From BJ22 sp021298375 (lineage in GTDB: Bacteria > Planctomycetota > Planctomycetia > Pirellulales > Pirellulaceae), in NCBI GenBank assembly GCA_046343015.1, contig JBKDOL010000088.1, positions 1-64,000 on the forward strand: DNA of 64,000 bases, given 5' to 3'. The notes beneath the pieces were generated by a model. It was not told the DNA's origin, ran no database searches, and saw only the letters and a list, made by a program, of their open reading frames with translations. Positions 18,229-28,378 of this stretch are shown here, one piece after another. Position 1 is the stretch's first letter; every line of letters starts with the position of its first letter. The position numbers were made by a program, and so were the translations under genes.

Positions 18229-18300
18229 CTAATTAACTATGTGTCAAAAGGTAAATCTGGTCAAGGAAGCGGCTGGACTCTGTGCCCCACGGTGCGGTCA

Positions 18301-18396
18301 CAGTCCAGTACCAGACAGTCCAGTACCAGACAGTCCAGCACCAGACAGTGCGGTACCAGGGCAGTACCGGGGCAGTACCAGGGGCAGTACCGGGGC
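18301..18396. repeat. tandem repeat array between TetR and outer membrane factor genes
   Basis: Four 15-bp units like CAGTCCAGTACCAGA are followed by about three 12-bp units like GCAGTACCGGGG. The two unit types share the core AGTACC. No supported gene overlaps the array, which lies between the OMF stop at 18471 and the TetR operator. Confidence 0.8.
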
Positions 18397-18470
18397 GGCT
18401 CGCCAAACAGAGTGCCGAGCGGGGTAACTGTCGAGGCTCAGTCCAACTGGGGCTCTCCGCTCGAGCTTTC

Positions 18471-20039
18471 TCACGAGCCTTGAGCCGCGGGCTGGGTCGC
18501 TGGAGCCGTGTTTGGTTCTTCAACTGCGGGCTCGACGATTGGCGTCGTCCAGTCCCATCCGCCCCCCAAGGCGCGGTAGAGGTCGACCACGGAGCGGGCT
18601 GAATTTCCCCGGGCGATGGCCAGCAATTCCTGCTGGCCGAGCAGGAGCTGCTGCACCGTAAACAGGCGATTGAAGTCGATTTCACCTTCGAGGTACTTCA
18701 CTTGGGCAACCCGCTGGGCTTCCTCTGCCTGCCGGACGCTCTCCTCGCGCGCCTTGATTTGGTCGAGGTAGTGCAGGTAAGCGACTATCGCGTTCTCGGC
18801 CTCTTCGTTCGCCCGCAGGACGGTTTGCTGATAAGCCGCAACCAACTGCTGGAACCGCGCGTCCTCGGCCGCCACATTGCTCATCAAGCGTCCATAGTTC
18901 AAGACTGACCAACGGAATCCGGGACCGATCGCTCCGCTGAAGGCACTCCCGTTAAACAGATCGCCAAACCGCTGCGCTTCCCAACCCATCGAGCCGGCAA
19001 TCGAAAGATGCGGATAGAGGTCTGACTCTGCGACTCCGATTTGAGCCGACTGGGCCGCGAGCAGGCGTTCGGCGCGGCGGACGTCCGGGCGGCGGCGAAG
19101 CAGGTCGGCTGGGACCCCGACGGCGACGGCTTCGGGAGCGAGTGGGATTCCACCGGATGGTTGCAGGACTTCCGCCAGTGCCTGAGGAGGCATCCCCAGC
19201 AACACGCAGAGTCGGTTCTCGACTTGGCGGCGTTGAATCTCAATGGCCTCAATCACGCCGCGCGTGTTGTAGAGGTTCGCCTTCGCCTGCGGCGTATCAA
19301 GTTCGCTGTTGGCAGCCCGGGCATCGAGCCGAGCTTGTGCAACCCGGGCGCTTTCCTCCTGAAGTATCAGATTGCTGCGAGCGACCTCCAGCCGCTGCTC
19401 GACGGTCCGCAGCTCGACATAAGTGCTGGCAACCTCCGCGACCAGCAAGACGACTGCTTCATTGAAATTCTCGAAAGAGCTGTCCAGGCGGGCATCCGCT
19501 GACTCGATTGCCCGGCGATAGCGCCCCCAGAAGTCGAGCTCCCAGGCGAGGGCGCCGCCGATGCGCCAATTGCTGAACTCAGTCCGGGCGAGATTGGCAA
19601 ACGGCGAAGAGGGATCAATCGGAGGAAAAAGCGCCGTTTCCGTGCTCCGCCGGGTGCGCAGGTAATCGCCTTGCAGTTCCTGGAGTTGAGGATACAGGCT
19701 CCCGGCAATGACATCGCGACGCGCCCGAGCCTCTTCAATCCGCCACCCGGATTCGCGAAGCGTCAAATTCTGGCCGTATGCCAAGTCCACCAGCTGACTG
19801 AGCGCTGGATCGGCAAACGCTTCCCACCAGCGACCCGCCGGCTCCTGGCCCCGTTCAACCCGAACGTTTTCAGAGTCGATCCAATCGTCGGCGACTGCAG
19901 CCTTCGGTGCCTCGTAGTTCGGGCCGACCCGCCAGCCATTCCCGGCGATTTCCTGAAGACTGCGTCCAGCGCAGCCGCCGATCCATGGCAAGCATGCCAC
20001 TGCCAAAAAAATCAGCTTGGGCCGGGGGCGGATATGCAT
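18471..20039 (-). CDS. outer membrane factor lipoprotein (TolC/NodT family)
   Basis: This encodes 522 residues. The start at 20039 gives a lipoprotein signal MHIRPRPKLIFLAVACLPWI ending in GGC. The mature protein begins with the NodT-type VGPNYEAPKAAVADDW sequence. It has the two internally repeated OEP halves, with AWELDFWGRYRRAIESADA in the first and IGVAESDLYPHLSIAGSMGW in the second. It forms the outer membrane channel of the RND pump encoded downstream on the same strand. A CGGAC-N6-GTCCG palindrome lies 85-100 bp upstream. The upstream in-frame extension from 20081 was rejected because the lipobox fits the ATG at 20039. Confidence 0.93.
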   Translation of the reverse strand: MHIRPRPKLIFLAVACLPWIGGCAGRSLQEIAGNGWRVGPNYEAPKAAVADDWIDSENVRVERGQEPAGRWWEAFADPALSQLVDLAYGQNLTLRESGWRIEEARARRDVIAGSLYPQLQELQGDYLRTRRSTETALFPPIDPSSPFANLARTEFSNWRIGGALAWELDFWGRYRRAIESADARLDSSFENFNEAVVLLVAEVASTYVELRTVEQRLEVARSNLILQEESARVAQARLDARAANSELDTPQAKANLYNTRGVIEAIEIQRRQVENRLCVLLGMPPQALAEVLQPSGGIPLAPEAVAVGVPADLLRRRPDVRRAERLLAAQSAQIGVAESDLYPHLSIAGSMGWEAQRFGDLFNGSAFSGAIGPGFRWSVLNYGRLMSNVAAEDARFQQLVAAYQQTVLRANEEAENAIVAYLHYLDQIKAREESVRQAEEAQRVAQVKYLEGEIDFNRLFTVQQLLLGQQELLAIARGNSARSVVDLYRALGGGWDWTTPIVEPAVEEPNTAPATQPAAQGS

Positions 20040-20123
20040 GAATCGAGCGTGAGTGACGCCGGTGGAACTTCCCCAGCGCAAGCGGGACAGCAGTCAGCGG
20101 AGAAATCCGAACGAAAAAATTGC

Positions 20124-20139
20124 CGGACCATCTGGTCCG
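20124..20139. promoter_or_regulatory. putative TetR operator 2
   Basis: The perfect palindrome CGGACCA-TC-TGGTCCG lies upstream of the outer membrane factor gene and shares CGGAC-N6-GTCCG with operator 1. It is placed to control the first gene of the efflux run. Confidence 0.65.
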
Positions 20140-20301
20140 CTATTTCGTTATCGGCTCAGCAAAACCGTTAGATTCAGTGCAATCGGTGCTTGCAATGCGA
20201 AGCTAGCAGCCGTGAGGAACAGGATGAGTTTCTCCAGCCGCGCGAGTAAGCGAGAGCAACTCATCCCCGCGGAAGCACAACGGCCCGCTGGAGGAGGAAT
20301 C

Positions 20302-23300
20302 CTAGCGGCGCTGGAATGCGATCCCGGCAATGGCCACCTGCGGATCAGCTCCACCTTCGTCAGTAAACAACAAGTTGAGTTGGCCATCCGTTACCGAGGC
20401 GGCATAAGCCCGAGTAATAAACTGGTTGGCCAGCGTCGAAACCAGCGGCTTGGCTGAGCCTTCGAGAGTCAGTCGCATTTGGTCGTGCGCCTGAATGGTA
20501 TCGCCATAGGTCACCAAGACGAGATAGTTGCCATTGGGTACGTTCAAGGCGAGTCCAGAGTTGGAAGTCAAGGCAATATCGCGCAGTGCCGGCGTACCGA
20601 TGGCTCGATCAACGATTTGCAGATTTGCCCGGCCAGTGTACCAGCCAATACCTTTGGCTGCGTTAAAAGGCAGGTCCCCGACACCGGCAGCACCGCCCTT
20701 GATCGGTGAGAGTTCCGTCCCAAAGTCAATCTCTTTGGGATGGGCCCAGGTATCGTCATCCGAAATCACTACATCCGCCAAGTTGTCAACGAGGTTGGCT
20801 TGCTGGGGGTTGCTCAATTGCAGCCCAAACCATTCATCCAACTCAACCAAGCGGTCTGCCCGGACTTCTACAGGCACCGTTTTGGACGTCTCTCCCGGAG
20901 CGAAATCGAGTCGCCCCGAGACCGATGTGAAATCGCGCCCGGCGATGGCTGGATTGCTGTAGCCGCTACTGGTGGTGGAGTAATCAACACTGACAGCCTG
21001 TGGTGCGGCAGCGGAGAGCGTGACGGTGAAATTCACGGTCACCGTTCCAGTGTTGCCCTCGGCGACGGTCGCGGGGCCGGTGACGGCAATCTCGGGGAAA
21101 AACTCGTTGTCGAGATTAACGAGGTTCACATCAGGTGGGTTGAATCCATTGAAGGCTGTATCGGCCGAGGTCACTGCTCCGAGCTGAATCACGTAGGACT
21201 TGTCGTTGTCATCCAACGAGTCATCAACACCGGTAACCCTGACCGTTTGCGGAGTGCTCCAGTTGGCGGGAGTGAACGTCAGGCTGGAGAGATTGGTCAC
21301 GCCCTCGGCGGGATTGCTGGATGAAATCGGGATCACGACATTCGCCGTGGGGGGAGTATTCAGCGCCACGGTAAACGTGATGCTTCCGCCGGCTTCGGTG
21401 GTTGTCGGACCGGGGGATGGGGCGGAAACCAGGACCTCGGGCCGCAGGAAATCGACCACCCGTTTCAGAAAGGCCGTCTGGTTATTGGGGCTGGCTGCGG
21501 ATGTACTGATCGCCTCAAACGGCGTCGTCATGAATACCATCCCGAAGCCGCCGGCATTCAGATTGCCGCGGAAACTAACCGAGGAAAACGGAGAGCTGGT
21601 TCCGGCAACGAGGTGATTGAGGAAACCGCTGGCTCCGGTCGCGGGAGTGACGGCATCAGCGTAGATCGATGGAAAATCGGACGGGGCCGCCATGGGGAGA
21701 TTCAGTCCGCCGCCCAGCGGGTGTCCGGTCACGCCGCTGGCCGTGTAGGAACTCGACCTGACATCATTGGTGAAGCTTGCGACTTTCAGGTAGTTCTGCC
21801 GGAAACTGGCCGAGACCCCGGTGAACAGAACATCCTGACCGGAAATGAAGATGCGACCGCCGCCGTCCAGATAATTGGAGATCGCCGACTGCTCTCCGCT
21901 GGAAAGTCCGGCTCCCGTTCCCGAGTAGGCGTATCCGGTGTTCCAAATCACCAGTTTGTAGTTGGACATGACTGCCGAAGAGGGCGTCGAACCGCTCACA
22001 GCCACATCCCATTGGTCGAAGGTGTAGCCATTGGCCTGCAGAGCACTGCGGAAGAAGCGGTCGTAGCTTTCGCCAAAGTCATCGTCGACGAAGAGGATGG
22101 CTGGGGTGGCAATCGTGGTGAATGACTGCAGGTCCGAGGTGGTCACGTTTCCAGCCAAGTCACGGGACCGTGCCCGGAAATAGTAGGTCGTCAGCGCAGA
22201 CAGGCTCTGCAGGTTGACGGTGTGTGCGGTCGCCAGAGATGAATCCGTATAGGACAGATTCAGGTTGTTGGGATTGGTTCCGTAAAGCAACTCGGAAGTG
22301 GCTGCTTCGTTTGTTGTCCAGGTGATGTTGGCGGTGATGCTGCCGGGCTGGGCAGTCAAGCCGCTGATGTTCGGGGGCGTCTGATCGTTACCCATCGTGA
22401 GCGCGGCGTAAACATTCAACCGCCCTCCCGTGACTGTCTTTCCCGCCAGTGAAGTGGTCGCGGTGGTGCTCCCCAAGATCGCCTGCCGGAGTGCGGGCCC
22501 GGTCACGGTACCCGTCTGGGCCGAGGCGTAGAGAGCGACCGCACCGGTCACGTGAGGCGTGGCCATGGAGGTCCCGTCGTAGGCAGCGTAGGTGTTGCTC
22601 GGCACGGTCGACCAAATCCCCGAACCTGGAGCGCCGATATCGACCGTGGTCGCACCGTAACTGGAGAAGCTGGACATCCCCCCCGTGCTGGTAATCGAGG
22701 CGACGGCAATCACACCATCGTACGAGGCCGCCGATTGAGACGAGGTGCCTAGCGAAGTGTTGTAATTCGAGGGATAGGAAGCCGTCGTGTCATTATTGGA
22801 AGAAGAGTTGCCTGCGGCCGCGATAAACAGGATGTTTTGCTTCGTATGGCGGATAATTGCATCGTGCAGCGATTGGGAATAGCCTCCGCCTCCCCAGGAG
22901 TTGTTGCTGGCAACCAGGTTGATCCCATGCCGGGTCTTCAGGTCTGTAAGGTAGTCGACCGCCCTGACTGCATTGGCTGTCGTGCCTCCGCTGGTGCCGA
23001 GGAACTTTGCGGAAATCATCTTGATATTCCAGTTGACCCCGGCCACCCCGGTACTGTTGCCTCCTTCGCCGCCAATCGTGCCGGCAACATGGGTTCCATG
23101 GTCGTCTGCAGTGCCATCGTAGACGGTGTTGTCATTGTTGACGAAATCCCATCCGTTGATGTCATCAACATAGCCATTGCCGTCATTGTCTATTCCGTCG
23201 CCGGCGATTTCGAATGGATTCACCCAGACATTGGCATCCAAGTCAGGGTGGGCTACCTGGAACCCCTCGTCGATGACCCCGACAACGACGTTGGATGAAC

Positions 23301-23808
23301 CGGTGATGTTGTTGGCCCAAGCTTTCTCGGCGTGAGTGCCAAACTGATTGGTCGTACCACTTGGGCCGGTTGCGGGAGAGTCATCGCTGTACATTCCCCA
23401 CAAACTGCCGTTGGTGTAATACGTGTCATTGCTGACGGCAGCCGTGCGATAGATGTAGTTGGGCTCGGCAAAAACGACCGCCGGATTGCGTTCCAGTTTG
23501 CGCAAGGCCTCAGCGACGCCGATATTCCGGTCAAGCTGCAGCAACTCAAGTCGGCCTGAACCAGCATCCTGCATGACACTGGTGTGGATCACCTCCTTGA
23601 GTTGTCCACCCACTGCTGCGCGAGTGCGTTCCATCTGAGCAGGCGTGACTTGGCTTACAAACTGAATCAGGATTTCATCCGGGACATACTCGCGACCCAA
23701 GAGATCGGCGGCGAGCAGTTGTCGTCGCTCCAGTTGCTCCACAGTCAGCATTTCCGACTGTCGATGATTTCTTCGAGACTGCAACTTTGGTCGACGAACC
23801 GACTTCAT
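20302..23808 (-). CDS. secreted S8 subtilase with fibronectin-like and Calx-beta modules (paralogue 1)
   Basis: This encodes 1168 residues from the ATG at 23808, which has GGGGTGA upstream. A basic leader and EQLERRQLLAAD at about residues 24-35 resemble the planctomycete LEPR-XLL export motif. A propeptide leads to a subtilisin domain with Asp180 (VGVIDEG), His237 (DDHGTHVAG), oxyanion Asn334 (AAGNS) and Ser414 (DGTSMATPH). An Asp-rich loop at about 204-216 may bind calcium. Downstream are a fibronectin-III-like module, a ThuA- or GATase-like region (VDDDFGESYDRFF), Calx-beta modules and a C-terminal beta domain like those found on rhamnogalacturonan enzymes. It is likely surface-bound or extracellular. 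Two paralogues follow upstream on the same strand. Confidence 0.93.
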   Translation of the reverse strand: MKSVRRPKLQSRRNHRQSEMLTVEQLERRQLLAADLLGREYVPDEILIQFVSQVTPAQMERTRAAVGGQLKEVIHTSVMQDAGSGRLELLQLDRNIGVAEALRKLERNPAVVFAEPNYIYRTAAVSNDTYYTNGSLWGMYSDDSPATGPSGTTNQFGTHAEKAWANNITGSSNVVVGVIDEGFQVAHPDLDANVWVNPFEIAGDGIDNDGNGYVDDINGWDFVNNDNTVYDGTADDHGTHVAGTIGGEGGNSTGVAGVNWNIKMISAKFLGTSGGTTANAVRAVDYLTDLKTRHGINLVASNNSWGGGGYSQSLHDAIIRHTKQNILFIAAAGNSSSNNDTTASYPSNYNTSLGTSSQSAASYDGVIAVASITSTGGMSSFSSYGATTVDIGAPGSGIWSTVPSNTYAAYDGTSMATPHVTGAVALYASAQTGTVTGPALRQAILGSTTATTSLAGKTVTGGRLNVYAALTMGNDQTPPNISGLTAQPGSITANITWTTNEAATSELLYGTNPNNLNLSYTDSSLATAHTVNLQSLSALTTYYFRARSRDLAGNVTTSDLQSFTTIATPAILFVDDDFGESYDRFFRSALQANGYTFDQWDVAVSGSTPSSAVMSNYKLVIWNTGYAYSGTGAGLSSGEQSAISNYLDGGGRIFISGQDVLFTGVSASFRQNYLKVASFTNDVRSSSYTASGVTGHPLGGGLNLPMAAPSDFPSIYADAVTPATGASGFLNHLVAGTSSPFSSVSFRGNLNAGGFGMVFMTTPFEAISTSAASPNNQTAFLKRVVDFLRPEVLVSAPSPGPTTTEAGGSITFTVALNTPPTANVVIPISSSNPAEGVTNLSSLTFTPANWSTPQTVRVTGVDDSLDDNDKSYVIQLGAVTSADTAFNGFNPPDVNLVNLDNEFFPEIAVTGPATVAEGNTGTVTVNFTVTLSAAAPQAVSVDYSTTSSGYSNPAIAGRDFTSVSGRLDFAPGETSKTVPVEVRADRLVELDEWFGLQLSNPQQANLVDNLADVVISDDDTWAHPKEIDFGTELSPIKGGAAGVGDLPFNAAKGIGWYTGRANLQIVDRAIGTPALRDIALTSNSGLALNVPNGNYLVLVTYGDTIQAHDQMRLTLEGSAKPLVSTLANQFITRAYAASVTDGQLNLLFTDEGGADPQVAIAGIAFQRR

Positions 23809-24163
23809 GTGTCACCCCATTTTCGGCTAATTTGCAAGCGGGCAGAAACTTCTGCCGTCCCACCGAACGCAGCTGAAATTCAGCTTTGGAATTTATCAGC
23901 TGGAGCAGTGGACATCAAATAAATTACGCCGGTGGGAGCCAAATCGCAGCGCGGCTCCTGCTGAGACAACACTGCCCGGCAGCTGGGAATTGGCTTGTCG
24001 GGTGAACGAATCGCGATCGAAGCCGAAGCTGGGCCGCGGATCGGTCTCTGGTCGAACGCCGTGGGCCCTCCGCAAACGGCGCTGAACCCCAACCAGCGGG
24101 GGCGAAATCTTGCGGCCAAAATATCATCGCGTGAGCCTTGCCCGCGAAATTCGTCGCCACCAA
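23809..24163. other. intergenic region between S8 paralogues 1 and 2
   Basis: This 355-bp stretch has no supported gene. It contains the GGGGTGA ribosome binding site of paralogue 1 close to its start. No clear promoter or terminator hairpin was recognised. Confidence 0.5.
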
Positions 24164-27100
24164 TCAGCGTCGCTGGAATGCAATCCCCGTAATCGCCACG
24201 TTGGGGTCGGCCCCACCCTGATCGCTGAACACCAAATTCAATTGTCCATCGGTCACCGGCACGGCGTAGGCCCGCGTCAAGAATTGATTCGCTGCCGTTG
24301 AAACCAGTGGACGGGCTGAACCCTCCAGGGTCAGCCGCATCTGGTCGTGGGCCAGAATGGCGTCGCCATAAGTTACCAGCACGAGGTAGTTTCCATTGGG
24401 GACATCAAAGGCCAGGCTGGAGTTGGAGGTCAAGGCCACATCGCGCAGGGCAGGCGTGCCAACGGCGCGATCGACCACCTGCAGGTTAGACAGCCCCGCG
24501 TACCACCCCAACCCCTTGGCCGCGGTGTAAGGCAGGGCCCCGACCGCCGCGGCGCCAACCTTGATGGGGGAGAGCTCGGTTCCAAAGTCGATTTCCTGAG
24601 GATATGCCCAACCGTCATTGTCAGCGATTGCGACTTCCGCCAGTTCATCCGCAAGGTAGCCGCGTTGGGGGTTGCTGAGCAGCAATCCAAACAGCTCATC
24701 ACGCTCGATCAGTCGATCGCCTCGGACAGAAACGGGCACGGTTTTGGAGACCTCTCCGGGAGCAAAATCGACTCGGCCCGAGACGGGCGTGTAATCGTTA
24801 CCCGAGGTTGCTGGATCGCTGAAGCCTTGGCTGGTGGTCGCGTAATCGACGCTGACGGTTTCGGTCGCGGCGGCCGAGAGAGTGACCGTGAAGTTCACCG
24901 TTACCGTCCCGCTGTTACCTTCAGCCACGGAAGACGGGCTGCTGACCGCGATGTCGGGAAAGAATTCATTGTCGATATTCACGAGGTTAACATCGGCCGG
25001 ATTGAGTCCGTTGTATGCTGAGTCAGAGGAGGCGATCGCACCGAGCTGAATCGAGTAAGCGACATTCCCGTCATCCAGCGTATCGTCCACCCCGGCAACG
25101 ATTACCGTCTGGGGAACGCCCCAGTTGGCAGGCGTGAAAGTCAAACTGGAAACGTTCGGAAGTCCCTCGGTTGCATCGCTGGTCGAAATCGGAATCACAA
25201 CATTTGCGAGCGGCAGCGTCGCGAGTTTGACGGTAAATGTCACCGCTCCACCCGCTTCGGTGGTACTGGACGAAGGGCTGGGGGCAGACACGGTCACCCC
25301 GGGTTGGGCACCATTGTCGAGTAGGTACTCGACAATCCTCGCCATCACCATTTTTTGGTTGTTGGGATTGGCGGACGAAGTGCTGATCGTTTCAAAAGGG
25401 ACGGCCATGAAGACCATCCCAAAACCGCCGGTCTGGTAATTGCCCCGGTAGTTGATCGTGGAAAACGGGTTGGTTGTGGCTGAGGAGCCATGCCGCAAGG
25501 TGCCTTCGGCGCCCGAGACTGGTGAAAGTCCGTCGCTGTAGATTCCCGGGTAGTCATAGGGCCGGGAGATACTCAGGCTCAGCCCGTTGCCGATTTCATT
25601 TCCGGCAACTCCCTGCTGGATGTGATTGCTGGTCCGAACGTCATTGGTAAAACTGGCGACCTTGAGGTAATTCTGGCGGAAGCTGCTGGTGACGCCGGTG
25701 TAGAGAATATCCTGCCCGGAAATGAACATCCTCCCGCCCGCATTCAGATAGTTGGCAATGGTCGCCTGCTCGCCGCTGGTCAGACCGGCTCCTGGGCCAC
25801 TGTATTCGTAACCCGTATTCCAAACGACGACTGTGTAGGCGCTCAACTCGGCTGAGGTGGGCGTGCGGCCCCACATCGATGAGTCCCAGACATCGAAGTC
25901 AAATCCGTTTTCCTGTAACGCGATAATGAAAAAGCGATCGTAATTCTCGCCCATGTCATCATCGACAAACAAAACGGGAGACGGCACCTTGGTAGTGAAC
26001 GAACCGACTTCCGAAACGGAAAGATTGCCGGCCGCGTCGCGAGACCTGACCTGATAATAGTAAGTCGTCGTCGGACTCAGTCCGCTGAGCGTCGCTTCAT
26101 GATTGGTATCGAGCGTCTCTCCCAAATACTGCTGGTTGAGATTGCTCGGGCTGGTCCCGTAAAAAACCTGCGTTGTCGCGGCCTCATCGGTCAGCCACGT
26201 CAGATTGACACTCGTCGTTTTGGGAACCGCTGTCAGACCGGAAATCACGGGAGCAACCGTGTCGACATTGGCGGTAGCCTGTACATTCAATGCGGCGTAC
26301 CGGGCGAGCAATTGATCACCATGCTTCGCCTGCAATTTGCCATCGCCAACCGCCTCACCCGCGACCAGCTGAATCTCTCCCTGAAAGATCCCCGTGTTTG
26401 GTCCCGATTCGAGGAGTTGAACCAGTTCCGGAGTCGACTCGGTCGTGCTGCGAATGCTGACCGTGACGGTCTCGCGAACATTTGGATTGGCGTTGGCGCT
26501 GGGATGTCCAACCCGCAGCATGGCCGTTTCCGGCAAGTTGTAAAACTCCTGATCAAGGTCGAGGTAGCTGGCGCGCTGCAGGGCCTCGTAAGCATTCAGG
26601 CGACCACCCGTGACCGTTTTGCCCACGAGGGACGGAGTCGGAGTAGTGCTGTCGAGCAGGGCGGAGCGAATCCAAGCAGCGGTGACTCCCGGTCCGGCGA
26701 CCGAGGCAAACAAGGCCGCAGCACCCGTCACGTGCGGCGTTGCCATCGAAGTTCCACTGAAACTGGAATACGAGTTGGAAGGGACGCTGGACCAGATATC
26801 CGATCCCGGCGCTCCGAGGTCGACCGTGTTTTGACCATAACTGGAAAAGCTGGAGATCGACCCGTTACTGGCAATGGAAGCGACCGCGAGCACTGCATCG
26901 TAGCTGGCCGCCGCTTGGGTTGAGGTCCCGACGGTGGTGTTGTAATTCGAGGGATAGAAGCCGCCCGTGTCGTTGTTTGAGGTCGAGTTGCCAGCTGCGG
27001 CAACGAACAGAATATTGGCGTTCGCCGAGCGGATAATGGCATCGTGCAATGCCTGCGAGTAACCTCCACCGCCCCAGGAATTGTTGCTGGCGACGAGATT

Positions 27101-28096
27101 GATTCCATGCCGGGTCTTGAGGTCGGTCAGGTAATCAACGGCCCGCACGGCGTCAGCCAGTGTTCCTCCGTCGGCACCGAGGAACTTGGCCGAAATCATC
27201 TTGATGTTCCAATTGACCCCGACCACGCCGGCGTTATTGCCGCCTTCGCCGCCGATCGTCCCGGCTACGTGCGTGCCATGAGCGTCCTGTCCAACGTCGT
27301 AGACCGAAGCATCATTGTTGACAAAGTCCCAGCCGTAGATGTCGTCGACATATCCATTGCCATCGTTGTCGATTCCATCTCCAGCCGTTTCGTAGGGATT
27401 GACCCAGACGTTGGCGTCCAAATCCGGATGGGAAACCTGAATTCCCTCGTCGATGACTCCGACAATGACGTTGGAGGAACCGGTAAAGCCCTCACTCCAG
27501 GCGCGCTCTGCCTGTGATCCGAATTGATTCGTCGTGCCATTGGGGCCGGAGGGAAGCGGCGAGTCGCTGCTGTACATGCCCCACAGACTTCCGCTGGTGT
27601 AATACGTATCGTTGCTGGTTGCAGCCCGTCGATAAATGTAATTGGGCTCGGCAAACTCGACCCAGCGAGTCTCTTTCAGCGCCTTAATCGCCGCATTCAA
27701 ATCAGTTCCGGCAGGGAGGCTCAATCGCTCCAGATTTCCAGCGCGCTGCTGGACCATCACGGTCGTCTCGATCGTTTCGGCTACCACCGCGCCCACCTGG
27801 GCCCGGGCTGCAGCCCGCTGCGCTGGCGTGGCCTGAGCCACAAACTGCACCAGCAGTTCACCCGGAACGTGTTCATAAGCCTGCAAGTCAGCCGCCAAAA
27901 GCAATCGCTGCTCCAGCTGCTGGAACCCCAAACGCTCGCGCATACCCGTACGCTTGCGACGCTGGGGTGAAACGGTCAATCCACTCCGAACCCGCTCGTT
28001 CGGTTCGGCCGCAGCCTGAGGGGCCAGGGCATTAGCCGGATCGAATTGAGTCGGATGCTCCTGCCCACTTTGACTGCTGCGACGGCGCCTGTTCAT
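24164..28096 (-). CDS. secreted S8 subtilase with extra beta modules (paralogue 2)
   Basis: This encodes 1310 residues from the ATG at 28096, which has an AGGGCAGG stretch upstream. The leader carries a Gln/Leu-rich QQLEQRLLLAAD motif at about residues 59-70. The catalytic Asp216 (VGVIDEG), His273 (DAHGTHVAG) and Ser450 (GTSMATPH) are all present, as is AAGNS. The protease core is closely similar to paralogues 1 and 3. After it come a module absent from the others (about residues 475-580, starting YLDLDQEFYNLPETAML), then the fibronectin-like module, the VDDDMGENYDRFF region, Calx-beta modules and the same C-terminal domain as paralogue 1. It is the longest of the three. Confidence 0.93.
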   Translation of the reverse strand: MNRRRRSSQSGQEHPTQFDPANALAPQAAAEPNERVRSGLTVSPQRRKRTGMRERLGFQQLEQRLLLAADLQAYEHVPGELLVQFVAQATPAQRAAARAQVGAVVAETIETTVMVQQRAGNLERLSLPAGTDLNAAIKALKETRWVEFAEPNYIYRRAATSNDTYYTSGSLWGMYSSDSPLPSGPNGTTNQFGSQAERAWSEGFTGSSNVIVGVIDEGIQVSHPDLDANVWVNPYETAGDGIDNDGNGYVDDIYGWDFVNNDASVYDVGQDAHGTHVAGTIGGEGGNNAGVVGVNWNIKMISAKFLGADGGTLADAVRAVDYLTDLKTRHGINLVASNNSWGGGGYSQALHDAIIRSANANILFVAAAGNSTSNNDTGGFYPSNYNTTVGTSTQAAASYDAVLAVASIASNGSISSFSSYGQNTVDLGAPGSDIWSSVPSNSYSSFSGTSMATPHVTGAAALFASVAGPGVTAAWIRSALLDSTTPTPSLVGKTVTGGRLNAYEALQRASYLDLDQEFYNLPETAMLRVGHPSANANPNVRETVTVSIRSTTESTPELVQLLESGPNTGIFQGEIQLVAGEAVGDGKLQAKHGDQLLARYAALNVQATANVDTVAPVISGLTAVPKTTSVNLTWLTDEAATTQVFYGTSPSNLNQQYLGETLDTNHEATLSGLSPTTTYYYQVRSRDAAGNLSVSEVGSFTTKVPSPVLFVDDDMGENYDRFFIIALQENGFDFDVWDSSMWGRTPTSAELSAYTVVVWNTGYEYSGPGAGLTSGEQATIANYLNAGGRMFISGQDILYTGVTSSFRQNYLKVASFTNDVRTSNHIQQGVAGNEIGNGLSLSISRPYDYPGIYSDGLSPVSGAEGTLRHGSSATTNPFSTINYRGNYQTGGFGMVFMAVPFETISTSSANPNNQKMVMARIVEYLLDNGAQPGVTVSAPSPSSSTTEAGGAVTFTVKLATLPLANVVIPISTSDATEGLPNVSSLTFTPANWGVPQTVIVAGVDDTLDDGNVAYSIQLGAIASSDSAYNGLNPADVNLVNIDNEFFPDIAVSSPSSVAEGNSGTVTVNFTVTLSAAATETVSVDYATTSQGFSDPATSGNDYTPVSGRVDFAPGEVSKTVPVSVRGDRLIERDELFGLLLSNPQRGYLADELAEVAIADNDGWAYPQEIDFGTELSPIKVGAAAVGALPYTAAKGLGWYAGLSNLQVVDRAVGTPALRDVALTSNSSLAFDVPNGNYLVLVTYGDAILAHDQMRLTLEGSARPLVSTAANQFLTRAYAVPVTDGQLNLVFSDQGGADPNVAITGIAFQRR

Positions 28097-28275
28097 CAGC
28101 CTGCCCTTGATTGACCAAAGTTCGTTGCCTGAAGACTCTCTTTGTCGACCCGCAAGCACGCGCTTGCCCAGCCCTCGCTCGCAGAGAACAAGCCTCTGTG
28201 AATGCGAAACTCAAAGCCAAGGCGATGATCATGCGCCACTCGCCTGTGTCCAACTCAGCCCAGATTGCGGCCCGC

Positions 28276-28350
28276 TCACAGCGAAACGATTCACAGCGAA
28301 ACGATTCACAGCGAAAAAGCTCACAGCGAAAAAGCTCACAGCGAAACGGG
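28276..28350. repeat. five 15-bp tandem repeats
   Basis: Five exact-length 15-bp units occur in the order TCACAGCGAAACGAT twice, TCACAGCGAAAAAGC twice, and TCACAGCGAAACGGG once. The pattern suggests expansion by pairwise duplication. Confidence 0.9.
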
Positions 28351-28378
28351 TTGCAACTGTTCCGTTGCAACTGTTCCA
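28351..28378. repeat. two 14-bp tandem repeats
   Basis: TTGCAACTGTTCCG is directly followed by TTGCAACTGTTCCA, adjoining the 15-bp array. The pair lies upstream of S8 paralogue 2. Confidence 0.75.

Noticed and set aside
28276..28350. possible CRISPR array
   Set aside because: The units are directly adjacent 15-mers without spacers and there are no cas genes, so this is a simple tandem repeat.
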